This document shows, one piece after another, positions 50,192 through 62,076 of a stretch of DNA of 64,000 nt. Both the position numbers and the translations under genes were made by a program. The DNA comes from Homalodisca vitripennis. Its lineage: Eukaryota > Arthropoda > Insecta > Hemiptera > Cicadellidae. The first letter of the stretch is position 1; the number at the start of each line of letters is the position of its first letter. The notes under the pieces are model-generated. The model saw only the letters and a program-made list of their open reading frames with translations. It had not been told where the DNA came from and searched no databases. Location: contig NC_060215.1 of NCBI RefSeq assembly GCF_021130785.1, positions 68,638,501 to 68,702,500 of the forward strand, given 5' to 3'.

Positions 50192-51468
50192 AAGGGTGAT
50201 TACAAATAAATATTGGAGTTTTAACATTTTGTATTTTTTAACATATAACTTAAAATTATAATTGATACATCAAATCAGAGAGCAACTCAAACAGTTTTGT
50301 TTGTTGACAACTGTGCACATATGGATGTAATGATTCTTCCCCATCCGTTAGAAAGCGCTACTAGTAAAAATGGCGACCTGTGAACAGAAGGCTTTTTGTG
50401 TTCTTCAGTTTGAAAAGACTACAATCGTACAGGGTTGCTACAGGAGTCCAATAATGAAATTCCCTGACTTTTCCCTGATTTCCAGACCAAATTTTTCATT
50501 TTTCCCTGACTTTTTTCGACGCAATACCCAGGGTTTTTGGCAATTAATGGGTGGAAAAAAGCGGTGTTGAGGCTAACAGGGTGGCAAATATAAAAAAGCA
50601 AAAAAGCCTGCTTCATGCGCCACGTCGTCTGCAGGCTTGGACTCGGCGCGGCAGCAGTAAGTTTATTTGTGTAAAGGGATTTTATATTTTCCCCTGACCA
50701 ACGTCGAAATTCCCTGACTTTTCCCTGACTTGAGACCGGATTCCCTGACTTTTCCCTGATTTCCAGTCCTGTTTTTTTTCCCTGACTTTTCCCTGACTTC
50801 CCTGATTTCCCTGACCTGTAGCATCCCTGTCGTAGTAATTGTGTAACATGCATTCCTTATAAATTTCAGTTGTGATTGCCCTAGTGATAATAATGTCCAT
50901 GGTACTAGGTGCAAAGTTTATGGGCCTTTCTTTTTTGGATAAGGAACTGTAACTGGTATTTATTATCTTGATGCTCTAGAACTATGGCTATTTCCTCAAT
51001 TGGAAGAAGATGAACCACAAAACTTCAGTTAACAGCAAGATAGTGCATCGCCTCACTGGCATAACTTAGTATGCGATTGGTTAAACGTCGATGTACCCGA
51101 CTGCTGGATTGACCGCAAGGCGCATAATGACAGAGCTTGTTTCACATAGCCATGTGATTTCTACCTTTGGGGATTCATAAGGATTGTGTATATGTGCCTC
51201 CGTTACCAGCTGATCTACCCGATTTAAGGAACAGGATTGAAGCCACTGTTGCATCACTCCTGACATCACTCCTGTTTATGGATCAAAGTTTGGGAAGAAC
51301 TGGGTTATCAACTTGACGTGTGCTGTGTAACGAATAGAGCTCTCGTTGTAAGCTTGTAGGTATAATTATTGAAGCTGCTCTTCAATTTCATGTACAAATT
51401 ACAATTTTAAGTTTTATATAATAAATACAACAAAACATTAAAACTTCGATATTCATTTATAAGTCAAA
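50192..51468 (+). mobile_element. decayed Tc1/mariner element interrupted by a MITE
   Basis: The diverged ends agggtgattacaaataaata (left) and the complement of the right end, tttgacttataaatgaatat, share about 75% over 35 bp. Inside is a broken transposase: MATCEQKAFCVLQFEKTTIV at 50370, resuming after the nested insertion with FSCDCPSDN-like residues, then (after an internal deletion) LELWLFPQLEEDEPQNF, a QQDSASPHWHN region and CDFYLWGF. Many stops. It belongs to the insect DUF4817-type IS630/Tc1/mariner relatives. Confidence 0.7.
50430..50829. mobile_element. 400-bp MITE with CCCTGA array, nested in transposase
   Basis: Ends CAGGGTTGCTACAGG and, on the complement, CAGGGATGCTACAGG (14 of 15 match), flanked by the 5-bp direct repeat TCGTA (50425-50429 and 50830-50834). 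The interior carries about a dozen CCCTGA words, mostly as ttccctgacttttccctgat, clustered at both ends around a unique GC-richer core. Removing the element and one TCGTA joins the host transposase frame in register, so this is a clean insertion. No coding capacity; superfamily unknown. Confidence 0.8.
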
Positions 51469-51470
51469 TG

Positions 51471-52020
51471 GAACCAAGTATTGATCCTTGGGGCACTTCA
51501 TTTTTTATTTCACTCATATCACTTCAGACTGAATTAATACAGACACGTTGTCTTCGATCTAATAAATAACTTTTAAATCAGTCATGCACTACTCCCTTAA
51601 TTCCACAATGATGTAAATTTTATATCTAGGAAAATATCAGTCACAATTTACTCTCATCCAGACCACCATACTAACATTTAAAGCACCTTCAGTCTTCATA
51701 TCAGCTCTAAATCCAAATTACTTATGACTAAAAAAACTTTGTACTCTCCAAAAATGTTTATAATCTTTTAAAGATTTTTAAAAACGCAAGTGAAAGTAAA
51801 GATACGAAACAATAACTGTTGATTTTAAGTTTAGAATTATTTTTAAAAACTGGTGTAACAACAGCATTTTTTCATGCTCTTGGAAAAATTCCATTCTTTA
51901 ACCTTAAAGTAATAAAAAACAATAAGACATCAATAATCTTAGGAGCAATCTCTTTAATTAATGCAAAACTAATGTCATCCATACCCATTGGTACATTTTA
52001 TTCTAAAACAGTACAGCAGT
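51471..52020 (-). pseudogene. LINE reverse-transcriptase fragment
   Basis: The minus strand shows PMGMDDISFALIKEIAPKII, then LKNGIFPRA and NAVVTPVFKN (RT entry motifs), then FKSYLLDRRQRVCIN and SEIKNEVPQGSILGS (RT core). These are separated by stops and frameshifts. It breaks off at the right end of the neighbouring Tc1/mariner element. Clade not resolved. Confidence 0.7.
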
Positions 52021-53156
52021 TATGATTGAAAAAATGTGGATTTTCATGTAGCTGAATTTTAAAGGTCTGTTTAAATCTATACAACCAATACTTATTTTAA
52101 TTAGAAATAGCTTTCCACTACACAACAAAGATGCTGTTTTTTATACTGTTAAGTATTTATTTAATAATAAATTCCTTTTTTATTTTGCGGCTGTTTACTA
52201 TTTTAACTTAAAATTTATATGCCATTCATAGTTAATGTATATATTTCAAAATGGCAGCAGTTTCACTATGGTTAATTATGATTTTCATTAAATTTAGCAT
52301 CAAAATTTATAAACGGCGGCCACTTAGAAAATAGTATAAATATTTTATTTAAATTTTGCAGTGTTACATCTAAAATTAATAAATAGTCATGCATATTTAC
52401 AATCCAGTAGCTTAAGCACATTTTGAGCTATAAATTTTTATGTAAGAAGCACAAACAGACATACAGATCGAAAACGAAGCATTTTAAAACAAGTTTTTAC
52501 AGGAAATGTTTTCTTTGTCTTAGCATGATTAATAATTTTCTAAATTTTTTAACGTAAGTTGAAAACACCCTGTAAATCAAATTTTATGAGACATCATACT
52601 TAATAAAAACATACTCTAAAGATAACTATATAATCTGTATAAAATTGTATTTTATACTTTCATTTACTGTGTAGTTAATTTGACTAATACTTGTTAGTTA
52701 ATTTTAAGGATTTTAAAATACAACAGTTTCTAATACATCCAATGCAATATTCACCAAATAAAAAATCTTCTTATTCTTAATTCCCCCATCCCTACAGATA
52801 AAGTAGTAAATTCAGTGGGTTGAGTAAAATAAAATAAATGTGATGTAGAATACTACTACACTTTACATATTAATAAAAACTTACAATACTAGTTGTGCTG
52901 TTTTCTTGCATTTCTTGTCATTTTTACAGCTTTATTAAAATGTTAAAGCTTAATTGAATGAAGCTAAAGCAATGGCAAAGGTTTCATCAAGAAAGCACAT
53001 CAAACTAGTCAATCATATTTTATTCACATTTACAATTTTCACCATAAATAGAACTTATAAAAAGCTTAAAAAACAGCTAAGAACAAACAAAATGTACAAT
53101 TGCATTTAGCAAAGCAAGGCAAACGTAAAGCATGCAAAACAATTTAATTAACTTAC

Positions 53157-53243
53157 GGGTTTAATATCTTGAACAACTTCAGCGTGATGGAGACGGAACC
53201 GCATAGATTTCAGCCTTGGCAGTAGCCTCTTTATTTCAGCTAA
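53157..53243 (-). CDS. dia: diaphanous formin, FH2 exon 3 of 9
   Basis: This is a small 87-bp exon (29 codons), phase 0/0, with acceptor acttttag and donor CCC|gtaagt. It reads LAEIKRLLPRLKSMRF, then RLHHAEVVQDIKP. This corresponds to the Dia FH2 segment 'xxxxRLxPRLxxxxFxLxxxExVxxIKP', which in other Dia proteins leads directly into the conserved 'D/E-I-V-x-x-T-A-A-C-E-E' helix. That helix is exactly what the next exon encodes. The exon is too short and ATG-less to be obvious as an open frame. It was found by reading the reverse strand between its splice sites. Confidence 0.9.
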
Positions 53244-54268
53244 CTAAAAGTAAAACAAACAATTAAAAAAATAATTAACTAGAGAGAGAGAGAATGAGTG
53301 TTTTACATGTGTGTATTTAGAGTGATACAAAATAAATATTTTGTTTAAAGGTACAGTTGGTATTATTTTACAGAGCTTTCTTGCGTTCACACAATTCTTG
53401 AACTTTCGTAGAGGTGGTGATCCTGTGTATGTCTGTACTTTTCGAAGTCTTACTTTATATTCACCAGAGTATCAGTCACCCTTCATTTTCCTGTATAGAG
53501 GTATAAATATATGTTTGTATTGTTTACATTCTTGAAGAACTTTGTATACACAATAAGTATAAAAAACATGTTAACCCTATAAACAAATCATCTACTATGC
53601 AACTACCATAATAGTGTATTTTTGTTATACTTTTCTGAAGAAAAAAAACTGTTACAAATTAAACCTTTTATCATAATACCTGTTCTTTCTATCTAATAAA
53701 ACAGAATAACCCATACAAAAAAGTAAAATATCTTAATTTGATTAGTTTATAAGATTTATATTTAAGAAAATAAATATAAAACTAGTTTTTTACACGTTTT
53801 TAGTAGCCTTCTGAGTATTTATTGATCTATTAGTGACTATAGTCATAAGATGTCATAATGTGACAAAATATTTATTTTTTCATCATCTTTACTACTTTTT
53901 ATACATGTTTTTTATGTATTTTGGGTTTATTAACTCTTCAGTTCCATCCCTTTGCCAAATGATTAGTCTAATATTTGTAACTGAACTCAAATTATACAGA
54001 CAGAGTTAATAAAATATTGCGTCTTTTACTGAAAAAATACGAGTGCAGCAAAGGATAGGTTCCAGGATAACTGAAATGGAAAGAGCTAAAGGATTACTAA
54101 AAATTGTTCCATATGTCTTCAAAACTGGTTAGGAATATAATTTAGACATAATGATTTGAATTGGTCAGAAATGGTCTTATGCACTGTCCTACACCAACCT
54201 GAAAACAGAATTTATTTCTTTATTAATTAAAAAAATAAAATAAATAAAAACATTGACAAACTACTTAC
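53244..54268 (-). other. dia intron 2
   Basis: 1.0-kb GT-AG intron without recognised insertions; a short GA run lies near 53280. Confidence 0.85.
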
Positions 54269-54430
54269 AGTGACTGCAAAGTGCTCAGCCTCGGTGAGCT
54301 CGTCGGGATCACAGTTGAGCTCAGATAATCTCTTAAGCTGATCTGGTGGTGGCAAGTACGTTATTAGTTGTTCTAATACATTGTCAGACAGCACAGATGT
54401 ATCACATTGCAAGATAAACTTCTTCACATC
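54269..54430 (-). CDS. dia: diaphanous formin, FH2 exon 2 of 9
   Basis: This exon is 162 bp (54 codons), phase 0 at both ends, with acceptor ttgtgtctag and donor ACT|gtaagt. It starts DVKKFILQCD, passes through LEQLITYLPPPDQLKRL and ends DELTEAEHFAVT. These match the FH2 knob/linker-to-post segment of Dia proteins, where a leucine-rich 'xxLIxxxPxPEQLxxLxEL' helix is followed by an acidic 'ELxEAEQF' turn. In the actin-bound FH2 ring this part is structural rather than catalytic. The intron before it is 4.66 kb and holds a LINE fragment with a nested transposon. The intron after it is about 1 kb. No stop or frameshift is present. Confidence 0.92.
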
Positions 54431-57006
54431 CTAGACACAAATAAATAATGCTAAATGAAAATACCATTAATGTTATTCATACTCATTAATATATTTAGTG
54501 TATTGAATAAAGTAAAAAAACCTTATTTTAGCCTAATCCAAAATCTTACGATTTTTGTATATTGTACCAATAGAACAGTCACTCTGCAGTAACGATACAA
54601 TACAGTCCCCTGCAAAGTTCTGCCCTGAACAAACTATTATCTTCTTTCAACACGCCTACTTTAGAAAAACTCTTTCTGAATAGTTAATAGGTCCTTTATT
54701 GTATTTGATTTTATTTATGCTATATTCCCAAATCTTATTATTTTTAAGTAAATTTTAAGATTTTGATTTTAAAAACTACCAAATGTCAAGAAGCTTTGTC
54801 AGTATAGTTAGACCGAGTTCCTCTTTCAGCTCATGAGCAGTCAAACGACAATTTTGTATTCTTCGAAGACACATCGCCAAAGGATTTATGTACAGACCAC
54901 ACCAATTTCATCTAATGACTAATAATCAAATTTATAGCAAAAACCTATGTAAATTCTTTTACAATTAAGTTCTGCAATAGTTGACTATGGTACTAGCACG
55001 TGCAAACACACATAGACAAGGCACTGAGGCAGTGAGTGGCTTTTGTTGATAATAACGTTGATAATAATTTAATGTAATAACAAATGTAAAAATCCACATA
55101 CTCCATGCTAGCCTCTTCTTTGCCTTTGTAGGGCATTTCTGGTTGGGTGTTGGTACAAAGAAAAGTGGAGGGAGGCCCAAAGAGTTAGCGATAGGTTGTC
55201 AAAGAGGGGTATGACTGTTATATTATTTTAATTGTCAAGACTTTTGTATGAAATTTTGTGATTGTGAGTGTTTGTTATTTATTGTTATAAGTGAATAGTT
55301 TCCTTTTTTCAATTATAGAATTGAGTGATTTTCATATTCTTGCTTGAGTGGAACAAGGAAATTATATAAGTAAAGTGGACAATAAACTGCCACCAGAAAT
55401 TATATCAGACACTGATACTGAGCCATAATACTAACACATAGACACTGAATCCAACATCAACCACCTGTTATACAAGTAGGTGCATCCGAAAGAAATGCAG
55501 TCTTAGATGCTATTGTTTACACTGTTAAAGATAGCTTTACTGAGTGGTATACAAATGTACAATGTATGTACAAATGTATGTATACAAACCAGTATCAAGA
55601 CGCAATAGGACAGCTAGAGAATATATAGTCACAAAGTTGCCTGGGGTAAAAAATGTAGCCAAAGGCTGACTAACGTCATAGATTGATGATGTTTTTATTT
55701 CCCAGATGATCTAATTAATTTATAACTGTAATTTACAATTTAAATGTTTTTGACATTGTGTGTACCAACAAAATTAAAAAGTATTTATATTTAATGCATC
55801 AACAGTAAATACAAGATTTTTAGAAAGTGTAAAGCGTTTCACTATAAAAAAAACCCAATATATCTTGTGTTATAAAAAATGTAATGCGTGATTATTGACA
55901 TGATTCTGAAGGCGCAAGTGATTCCAAGTGAAATAAAAAAGAAATGTATTTGGGGAAAAATTTTTCAGATGCATAATTTTATATCATCAGGAGAAATATA
56001 AATATATATTTATGGGCTGAAGTGGTTTGATCAGTCAATTATTTTTTAATATCAATTTGAAGGGATGGATTGGAGAAAGATTTGCAGTAGAGATAATATG
56101 ATTTTTTTTGTTTTTTTTAATCAGTAGTTCTTCAACATCAACATTCCTTTGTTTTCTGTTGTCACTGGTGGTGAATCATAACTCTAACCTTTTGATTTGG
56201 ACATTACCGTGATTCTAGTGAATTACAGTTAACTCAGTGAAATGTGTGCATTAAGTTTTCAACTGTGACAGTATCACTTTTCTGATAGGAAACTTGGCAA
56301 AATTGGTTCTATACAAGGTTCTATATTAGGACCCACTTTATTCTTAATTTATGTCTCTGAATTACCCAAAAATGTATGCTTCAATGTAACTACATGGAAT
56401 ATAATTCAATAAGCAGATGACACTACTGCTGTAGTAACAGTAAGTGACCCAGGACTCGTTAAGTCTGAGGTTATCGAATGTATAAAGTGTCTGAATTATT
56501 GGTTTACAATTAATAGATTAAAAAGTGATGGGGAAAAATACAACTGCTGTCATTATCAATAACAGGAATTCCATTATACCTGATTACTATGAAAAACATC
56601 TTAGAAACATCAATATTGAAATTTCTTGTCACATCAATTGATTCCAAATTAAAATTTTATAACCATACCAACCAAATCAAATAGAAAAAATCTTAATTCC
56701 ACATGCTTTGTTCTAAAAATTTTATCAAACTGTGTGGACTTTTACTTAATAGTGTATATCATGCCACTTTCCACAGTATAATGACTTACGGTTTAATCAT
56801 CTAGGGTGGCTCAACATAAGTAGTTTTAATACAATATTTGTTCTACAGAAAATAACGTTAAGAATCTTACATAATAAACCATTTGATGAAGATTGTAAAC
56901 AATTATTTAAATTCGCAAATATTTTAAATCAGTCTTGTCAGTATATTCTAGATATTTATAAATTTTATGTTAAGAATAGGTTTTCAAGAAATTCAACAAG
57001 TTCATA

Positions 57007-58287
57007 AAGAGTGCGGTAAAAAACCTCTCTATTTTCATTGCTTTATAGTGAGTCGAGGGAGGCACTCAGAACGGTGGGGATAACGACAATTGACGCAGGA
57101 GAGGGGGAAGTTTACGTGACGCTCAGCCTGTAGACACCAGTCGTCAGTCGCTAACATGGTGCGGATGAGTGCACGGAGAGCTTTTGTGGTCGAAGTGCTC
57201 ATTCATAGCAATGAATCAGTTATCAAGGCTCAACGCGAATTCCAAATGCGGTTTCAAATTCCTCCTCATGATTCAGTACCGGACCGTAAGTATATTGTGC
57301 TGTGGGTGAATAACTTCAAAGAAACTGGTTTTTTTGTGAAAAAAAACCAGGTGGAAGACCTCGTAGTGCCTGTACACTTGAAAACATTAATGCAGTTAGG
57401 CAATCTTTTCAGTCTCCTCAACGATCAGCTCGCAAACATGCATCCATCCTTAAAATGTCTGACCGTGGTGTTTACCGAATCCTACACATGGATCTTCATT
57501 TCCATCCTTACAAGATGGTTATTGTCCAAGAGCTATCACAACATGATTGGCAGAGTCGTATGGAGACGTGTCAAATAATCTTGGAAAGTCTCCCACCAGA
57601 CGCTGTTGTTTTTTTCAAGGACAAAGCGCATTTCCATCTGTCTGGAAATGTGAATAAACATAATTTTTGCTATTGGAGTTGAAAACAACCCGCAGGAAAT
57701 CCATGAGATGCCTCTCCATAATGAATATGTGACTGTTTAGTGCGTGTTATCATGATGAGGAATCATTAGCCCTCATTTGTTTTTAAGAGGATGGCAATTT
57801 TGTTACTGTGAACTCAAACAGGTATGCCAACATTATAGCAGAATTTTTTGAAACTGCCCTCTGTCAGAGGGCTTTTGAGAATCTGTGGTTCCAGCAGGAC
57901 AGTGCCACAGCCCATACTGCCCGAATAGCAATGAACATTTTGAGGCAAGTGTTTTCTGGCCGATTGATTTCTCGGGTAGGGGACATTGTGTGGCAAGCAC
58001 GATCACCTGATTTAACTCCATGTGACTTTTTTCTGTGGAGTTACTTAAAGGCCGAGGTGTTCAAACATCACCCCAGGAAGCTGCAAGATCTGAAGCATGC
58101 GCAAGAGAGTCCACAACAGTTTCAGAATTCGCTTACAACAGTGTATTGATAACCATGGCCACCACTTATCTTACATCCTTTTTTAAAACATTAGAATAAA
58201 CTTCCCATTTTATAGAATAAGATAAATGAATAAATTTGTTTTTTTTATTAGCATTTAAAAATAGGGAGGTTATTTTGCCGCATCCTG
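57007..58287 (+). mobile_element. DUF4817-type Tc1/mariner-like transposon, 1.28 kb
   Basis: TIRs: gtgcggtaaaaaacctctct on the left, and atgcggcaaaataacctccc on the complement of the right end, both next to TA (57005-57006 and 58288-58289). Contains a single broken transposase on the plus strand. Inserted into the LINE fragment described separately. Confidence 0.8.
57156..58149 (+). pseudogene. DUF4817/DDE transposase of the 57-kb element (broken)
   Basis: The first ORF (from ATG 57156) has the N-terminal HTH: MSARRAFVVEVLIHSNESV, then VLWVNNFKETG. The frame then shifts to YRILHMDLHFHPYKMVIVQE and the first catalytic region VVFFKDKAHFHLSGNVNKHN, where the usual FSDEAHF has become FKDKAHF. 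The last ORF (to 58149) has NLWFQQDSATAHTA and ARSPDLTPCDFFLW, keeping both the second and third Asp about 41 residues apart. Two or more frameshifts separate the parts, so it is inactive. Confidence 0.8.
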
Positions 58288-59089
58288 TATAACACAAGAA
58301 GAAATTTTTTAACAATTCTCTTACATAATACTTAAAAAATTAAATATCCAGCTAATTTATGACTTGTAAAGTAATTATTAATATTTTAAAACTGAATAAG
58401 AAAGTTGAAATAAACATAAAAAGCACAAAGAACATCAAACCAATATTAATAAACAAAACCCATTATTCTGTTAATGAGTTTTTCTGATGTTAACTTTTTT
58501 ATAAATTGATATCATTCAGTTTTGCCTTAAGATAGCTAGATTCTTTTAAAACTTACAATTTAAATTAATGAGTTCAAACAAGATTATGATTACAAACTAA
58601 TCCATAACAATTATCTATGTAGTGCATTGCATCCAAATGAGAAATAAAGATCTCATTGATTGAATGTATTTGTAATAATAATTTATTGCCACATTACAAA
58701 CAAGTTACTTCCACGACATAGCTTATTTATAAAAACTAATTTAAAACGTATTAAATTCCATAAAATTGTCTAATGAGTTCAAGCTCAATATCATAATTTA
58801 TTAAACAGTGGGTTGCTGTATTTTAATAAAATAATTACTAAAATGAAACAAATTGTTAGATATTTGATCACTCAAAACTATTCAATTGTTGGTTTGCCAA
58901 TTTACTACCAGTATGATCTTTTTTTACTATTCACACTTAAAAACCTATTTAATTATTACTTGATTTAATATACAATTTAACTATGTATACACATCTAGTA
59001 ATTATGTAATCTTAATTGTATGGTAATTTATTAAAACAAATATATAAAATGTAGCTCATGGATGTTTGCTTTCACAAAAATATACTTAC

Positions 59090-59195
59090 CGCATAGCTGA
59101 GGTGTTTGAGACTGCCACCTAAAAGAATTGAGAGATTTTGAGCAGCTTTAGGCTCTAGCACTTTCAAAGCTTTCACTTTCTTTAGTGTTGCTCCC
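59090..59195 (-). CDS. dia: diaphanous formin, FH2 exon 1 of 9 in window
   Basis: This is the most 5' dia exon visible. Diaphanous formins nucleate and elongate unbranched actin filaments as FH2 dimers at the cell cortex, contractile ring and adherens junctions, downstream of Rho. The exon has acceptor tttttttcag and donor GCG|gtaagt. Its 106 bp begin with the last base of a split codon, followed by 35 codons. The translation includes KKVKALKVLEPKAAQNLSIL, which matches the FH2 stretch of vertebrate and insect Dia proteins (K-V-K-x-L-K-V-L-[DE]-x-K-x-A-Q-N-L-S-I). The preceding exon must end with two bases of a codon, and I found no such FH2 exon up to 64000, so the gene continues beyond the window. 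The GTPase-binding, DID, coiled-coil and FH1 parts are not present. Assignment to the Dia subfamily is firm because of the DAD sequence downstream. Confidence 0.9.
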
Positions 59196-59941
59196 CTGAA
59201 AAAAACTGTTTGTTATTTCTCTGATTTAAAAAATAAAATTACAATAATTAACTTGTAATGGATAAGAAACTTTAAGATTTAAAAATCTATGAAATGATAA
59301 TTCGATTTTTGCAAACACATTAAACTATCTAAATATTATCAATTTTGTTATATATAAGAGAAACATAAAACTCTGGATCCAAAAGCCTTCGAAATTTCTT
59401 TTGATCAATTTAGGATTTAATGCAACTTGACTGAGACTTGATTTTGAGGTACAAATTTTAAAAAAAGGAATATTTTTATAATGGGTTTAGTTTAACCATG
59501 TACCCATTTTATATATGTACCACATTGCCTAAATCCGTAGCAGCACTGTGATTTTCACAAATGTTTCCCCAACAGATCCAATACAGCTTGAGCTTGATAG
59601 ATAAATCTGTATAGTTCAATACAGATATGTTGTAGTATTCTCTATGCACGTTTAGGGAGAAACAATTTAGGTTTTACATAGCAAAATATTGATATAAAGC
59701 TCACATATATACATATTTTGAAAGATGTCTCATTTTAAAGATATGATTGATATGTATCCAAAAGCTTTTGAGTTTTTCTTGTAAACAGGATACTTTCTGA
59801 ATATTTAAGGACAAAACAATTTTTATGAATAATCAATACTGAAAAAACTAAAATGAATCAAAACTAAAAACAAGGGCGTAAAAGTGTTTGAAGTTAAACA
59901 GGAGACTAAAACCATGATGACTATAAGTACAGCTGGCTTTC

Positions 59942-60501
59942 AACCCTTTTAGGACTAACTAACAATATATTGTTAGTTAATCTTTTATGGTAAAAGACCA
60001 ATAAACAATATATCAGTAGTTTGAGTTTTAGGTTAGAAAAGGTGTTTTCATTTTTATTTAGCCAAATTTCAATCCCAAACCTATTAATAGTTTTTATATT
60101 GTTAAATATCTTTCAGTTGAATAATGATTTAATCCGCAACAGTGTGAGAAAGAAAAAATTGCACTGCTGGCAGTGCTAGATGTCAAGACTGACACCTAGT
60201 TGCAACAAATGACAACTAATAGTGACATCCTATTCAGCTCCCTGATGTAAGTTTGTTTATGTTATTGTTTATTGTGTTGTCATTTAATTATCATGTTTCA
60301 GAATTATTAAAAGACATTTCAACAAAGATAAAAATTTCAACCAATATCTATGTTTATATTTTCATAAACAATTCACAATTTTAAATGTTTACCATCATTA
60401 TTTTTCCTTCTCATACATTAGTTAATTTTTTATTAAAATTGTTAAAATAACTTGCAATCTACTAACAACTAAACCGTAAAATCCATGGTCCCGAAAGGGT
60501 T
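59942..60501. mobile_element. possible MITE with AACCCTTT ends
   Basis: The left end reads aacccttttaggac, and the complement of the right end reads aaccctttcgggac, about 560 bp apart. Ends resemble those of 40727-41322. The right flank holds TTAA a few bases out; the left flank is TTCA. No ORF. Confidence 0.35.
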
Positions 60502-62007
60502 AGTTAAACATCTTTTTTTAGTGTACAATAATGTAATGACAATGTCACCTGTTTTTCTAGCTACTCTATGTTTAGAAAGCAAACATTATAAAATTACTAA
60601 AACAAATTAAAAGTTCTTTGAAAATATATATCTAGTTTTAAAATAGGAGCACATTGTAAAATTTTTCTATAAGTCATTTGCAGTTATATCGTGACATTCT
60701 TGGTTTGAATTTGATGGGGAAAATGAGATGGGAACGTTGGAATAACATTTTTATGTAAGTGGTCATTTTTGTACCAACCCCAAATATAGAGGTACCGATT
60801 CTAAACAATCTTAACATAATTAAATAACAATCAAACATAATTAAATGTGAACCCTAGTTATATGAAGCACATTTAGAAATAGGATAAATAAAAGGAATTT
60901 TAGCACACAATAGCTGTTTTCATTTGTTTAAGCGTTGCTACACTTTGAAGTAGGTACATATTATTTTATTTTTACTTATTTTGATTTATTTTATATAATT
61001 TTACAAAATGAATGTAACAAGTAATTTTAAAATTGTATTTTATTTCCATTGGTGTATCATACATCATGTGTTAATAATTCGTTTTGAATTCAGTTGCCAT
61101 TAATTTTGAGATAGTTACTACAGATTGTTTATTTACGAAAAAGGTGCATTCTTACAGTGATATCTTATCATTTATAAATTGGTTAATAAATTAAAAGCCT
61201 TGGGATTTTATAAATTAAAATCCGATCCAAATATATCCCTATCTGCTAAAGATGTTCAGATGAACAGACATTTTTTTAATCAGTTTTTAATATAATGAAA
61301 ACTGTTTTTGTTACACTTTCTAACAAAGAGCTACAACAATATTTAGTTATCTATACTCTACATCCATTTCTGTAGATGTTAGTATATTGGAGTAAAATTC
61401 TCTTTGTTTTAATTGTAAGATCTCATTCTCCACAAGTGGTGGATTGGTTCTCAAACAGTTTTGGAAACTTGATTTCTGAGAGTTCTGCTGGTTGGATGTC
61501 AGTGAAAGAATCAGTGAGGGGATTTATTAATAGCCTCAGTTAAATTTATGATTTGGTGATGCCAAATTATCAAAATTAACTTTGCTTGTTTGTAAGGTTT
61601 AATGTAATTGACCAGTTAAAGCTAGTTTAGTGCCCAATTTATATTTGGGTGATGGCAAAATATGACATGATCTCTAAACTTCTATTTTTGATACTAAGAA
61701 TTGAGTTTAGTTATAAACATTCTAAATAATGCATGCATAACAATGTAGGTTGGTTCATTGTTGAATAACTGTTAAAACGAATTATACAGACTATTTGACA
61801 ATAAAAATCTTGACTGTGACAAATGCATCTAGCTACTATCTTCACATTAGTTACAGCTGCATGCTACAGTGAAGATATTAACTATGTATACTACAACATA
61901 AAAGGTACCATAGATAAAACGTTAAATGCTGTGAACACACTGAGCTACTTATCCTCACTATCCTCAAACTGGTACCAGTCTCATTTTAAGATAATTGTTT
62001 ATATAAA

Positions 62008-62009
<2 letters not shown>

Positions 62010-62075
<66 letters not shown>
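62010..62075. repeat. (CA)n microsatellite
   Basis: About 33 uninterrupted CA units on the plus strand. Confidence 0.95.

Positions 62076-62076
<1 letters not shown>

Larger units (their letters stand above)
47659..53156 (-). other. dia intron 3
   Basis: 5.5-kb GT-AG intron. It holds a near-perfect short palindrome (48398-48435), a decayed Tc1/mariner element with a nested MITE (50192-51468) and a minus-strand LINE RT fragment (51471-52020). The stretches 48440-50190 and 52020-53156 show nothing I can identify. Confidence 0.85.
56285..58430 (+). pseudogene. LINE RT fragment, split by a transposon
   Basis: RT motifs KIGSIQGSILGPTLFLIYVS and a YADD-box relic (ADDTT) appear near 56300-56430, followed by degraded C-terminal sequence to about 57006. 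The late LINE motif HNTRRNFLTIL is recovered when the sequences on either side of the 57007-58287 element are joined at the TA, showing that the transposon inserted into an already existing LINE copy. Numerous stops. Confidence 0.65.
54431..59089 (-). other. dia intron 1 in window
   Basis: 4.66-kb intron. It holds a plus-strand LINE fragment (56285-58430) split by a transposon (57007-58287). The stretch 54431-56284 has only short frames and nothing I can name with confidence. Confidence 0.85.

Noticed and set aside
50419..50914. Minus-strand ORFs rich in GKSGKSQGK repeats
   Set aside because: They are translations of the CCCTGA word array of the MITE, not a protein.
54780..54960. Minus-strand phrase resembling a Tc1/mariner HTH (RRIQNCRLTAHELKEELG)
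   Set aside because: Only one helix-like phrase is visible, with no catalytic motifs or termini nearby, so it cannot be told from chance.
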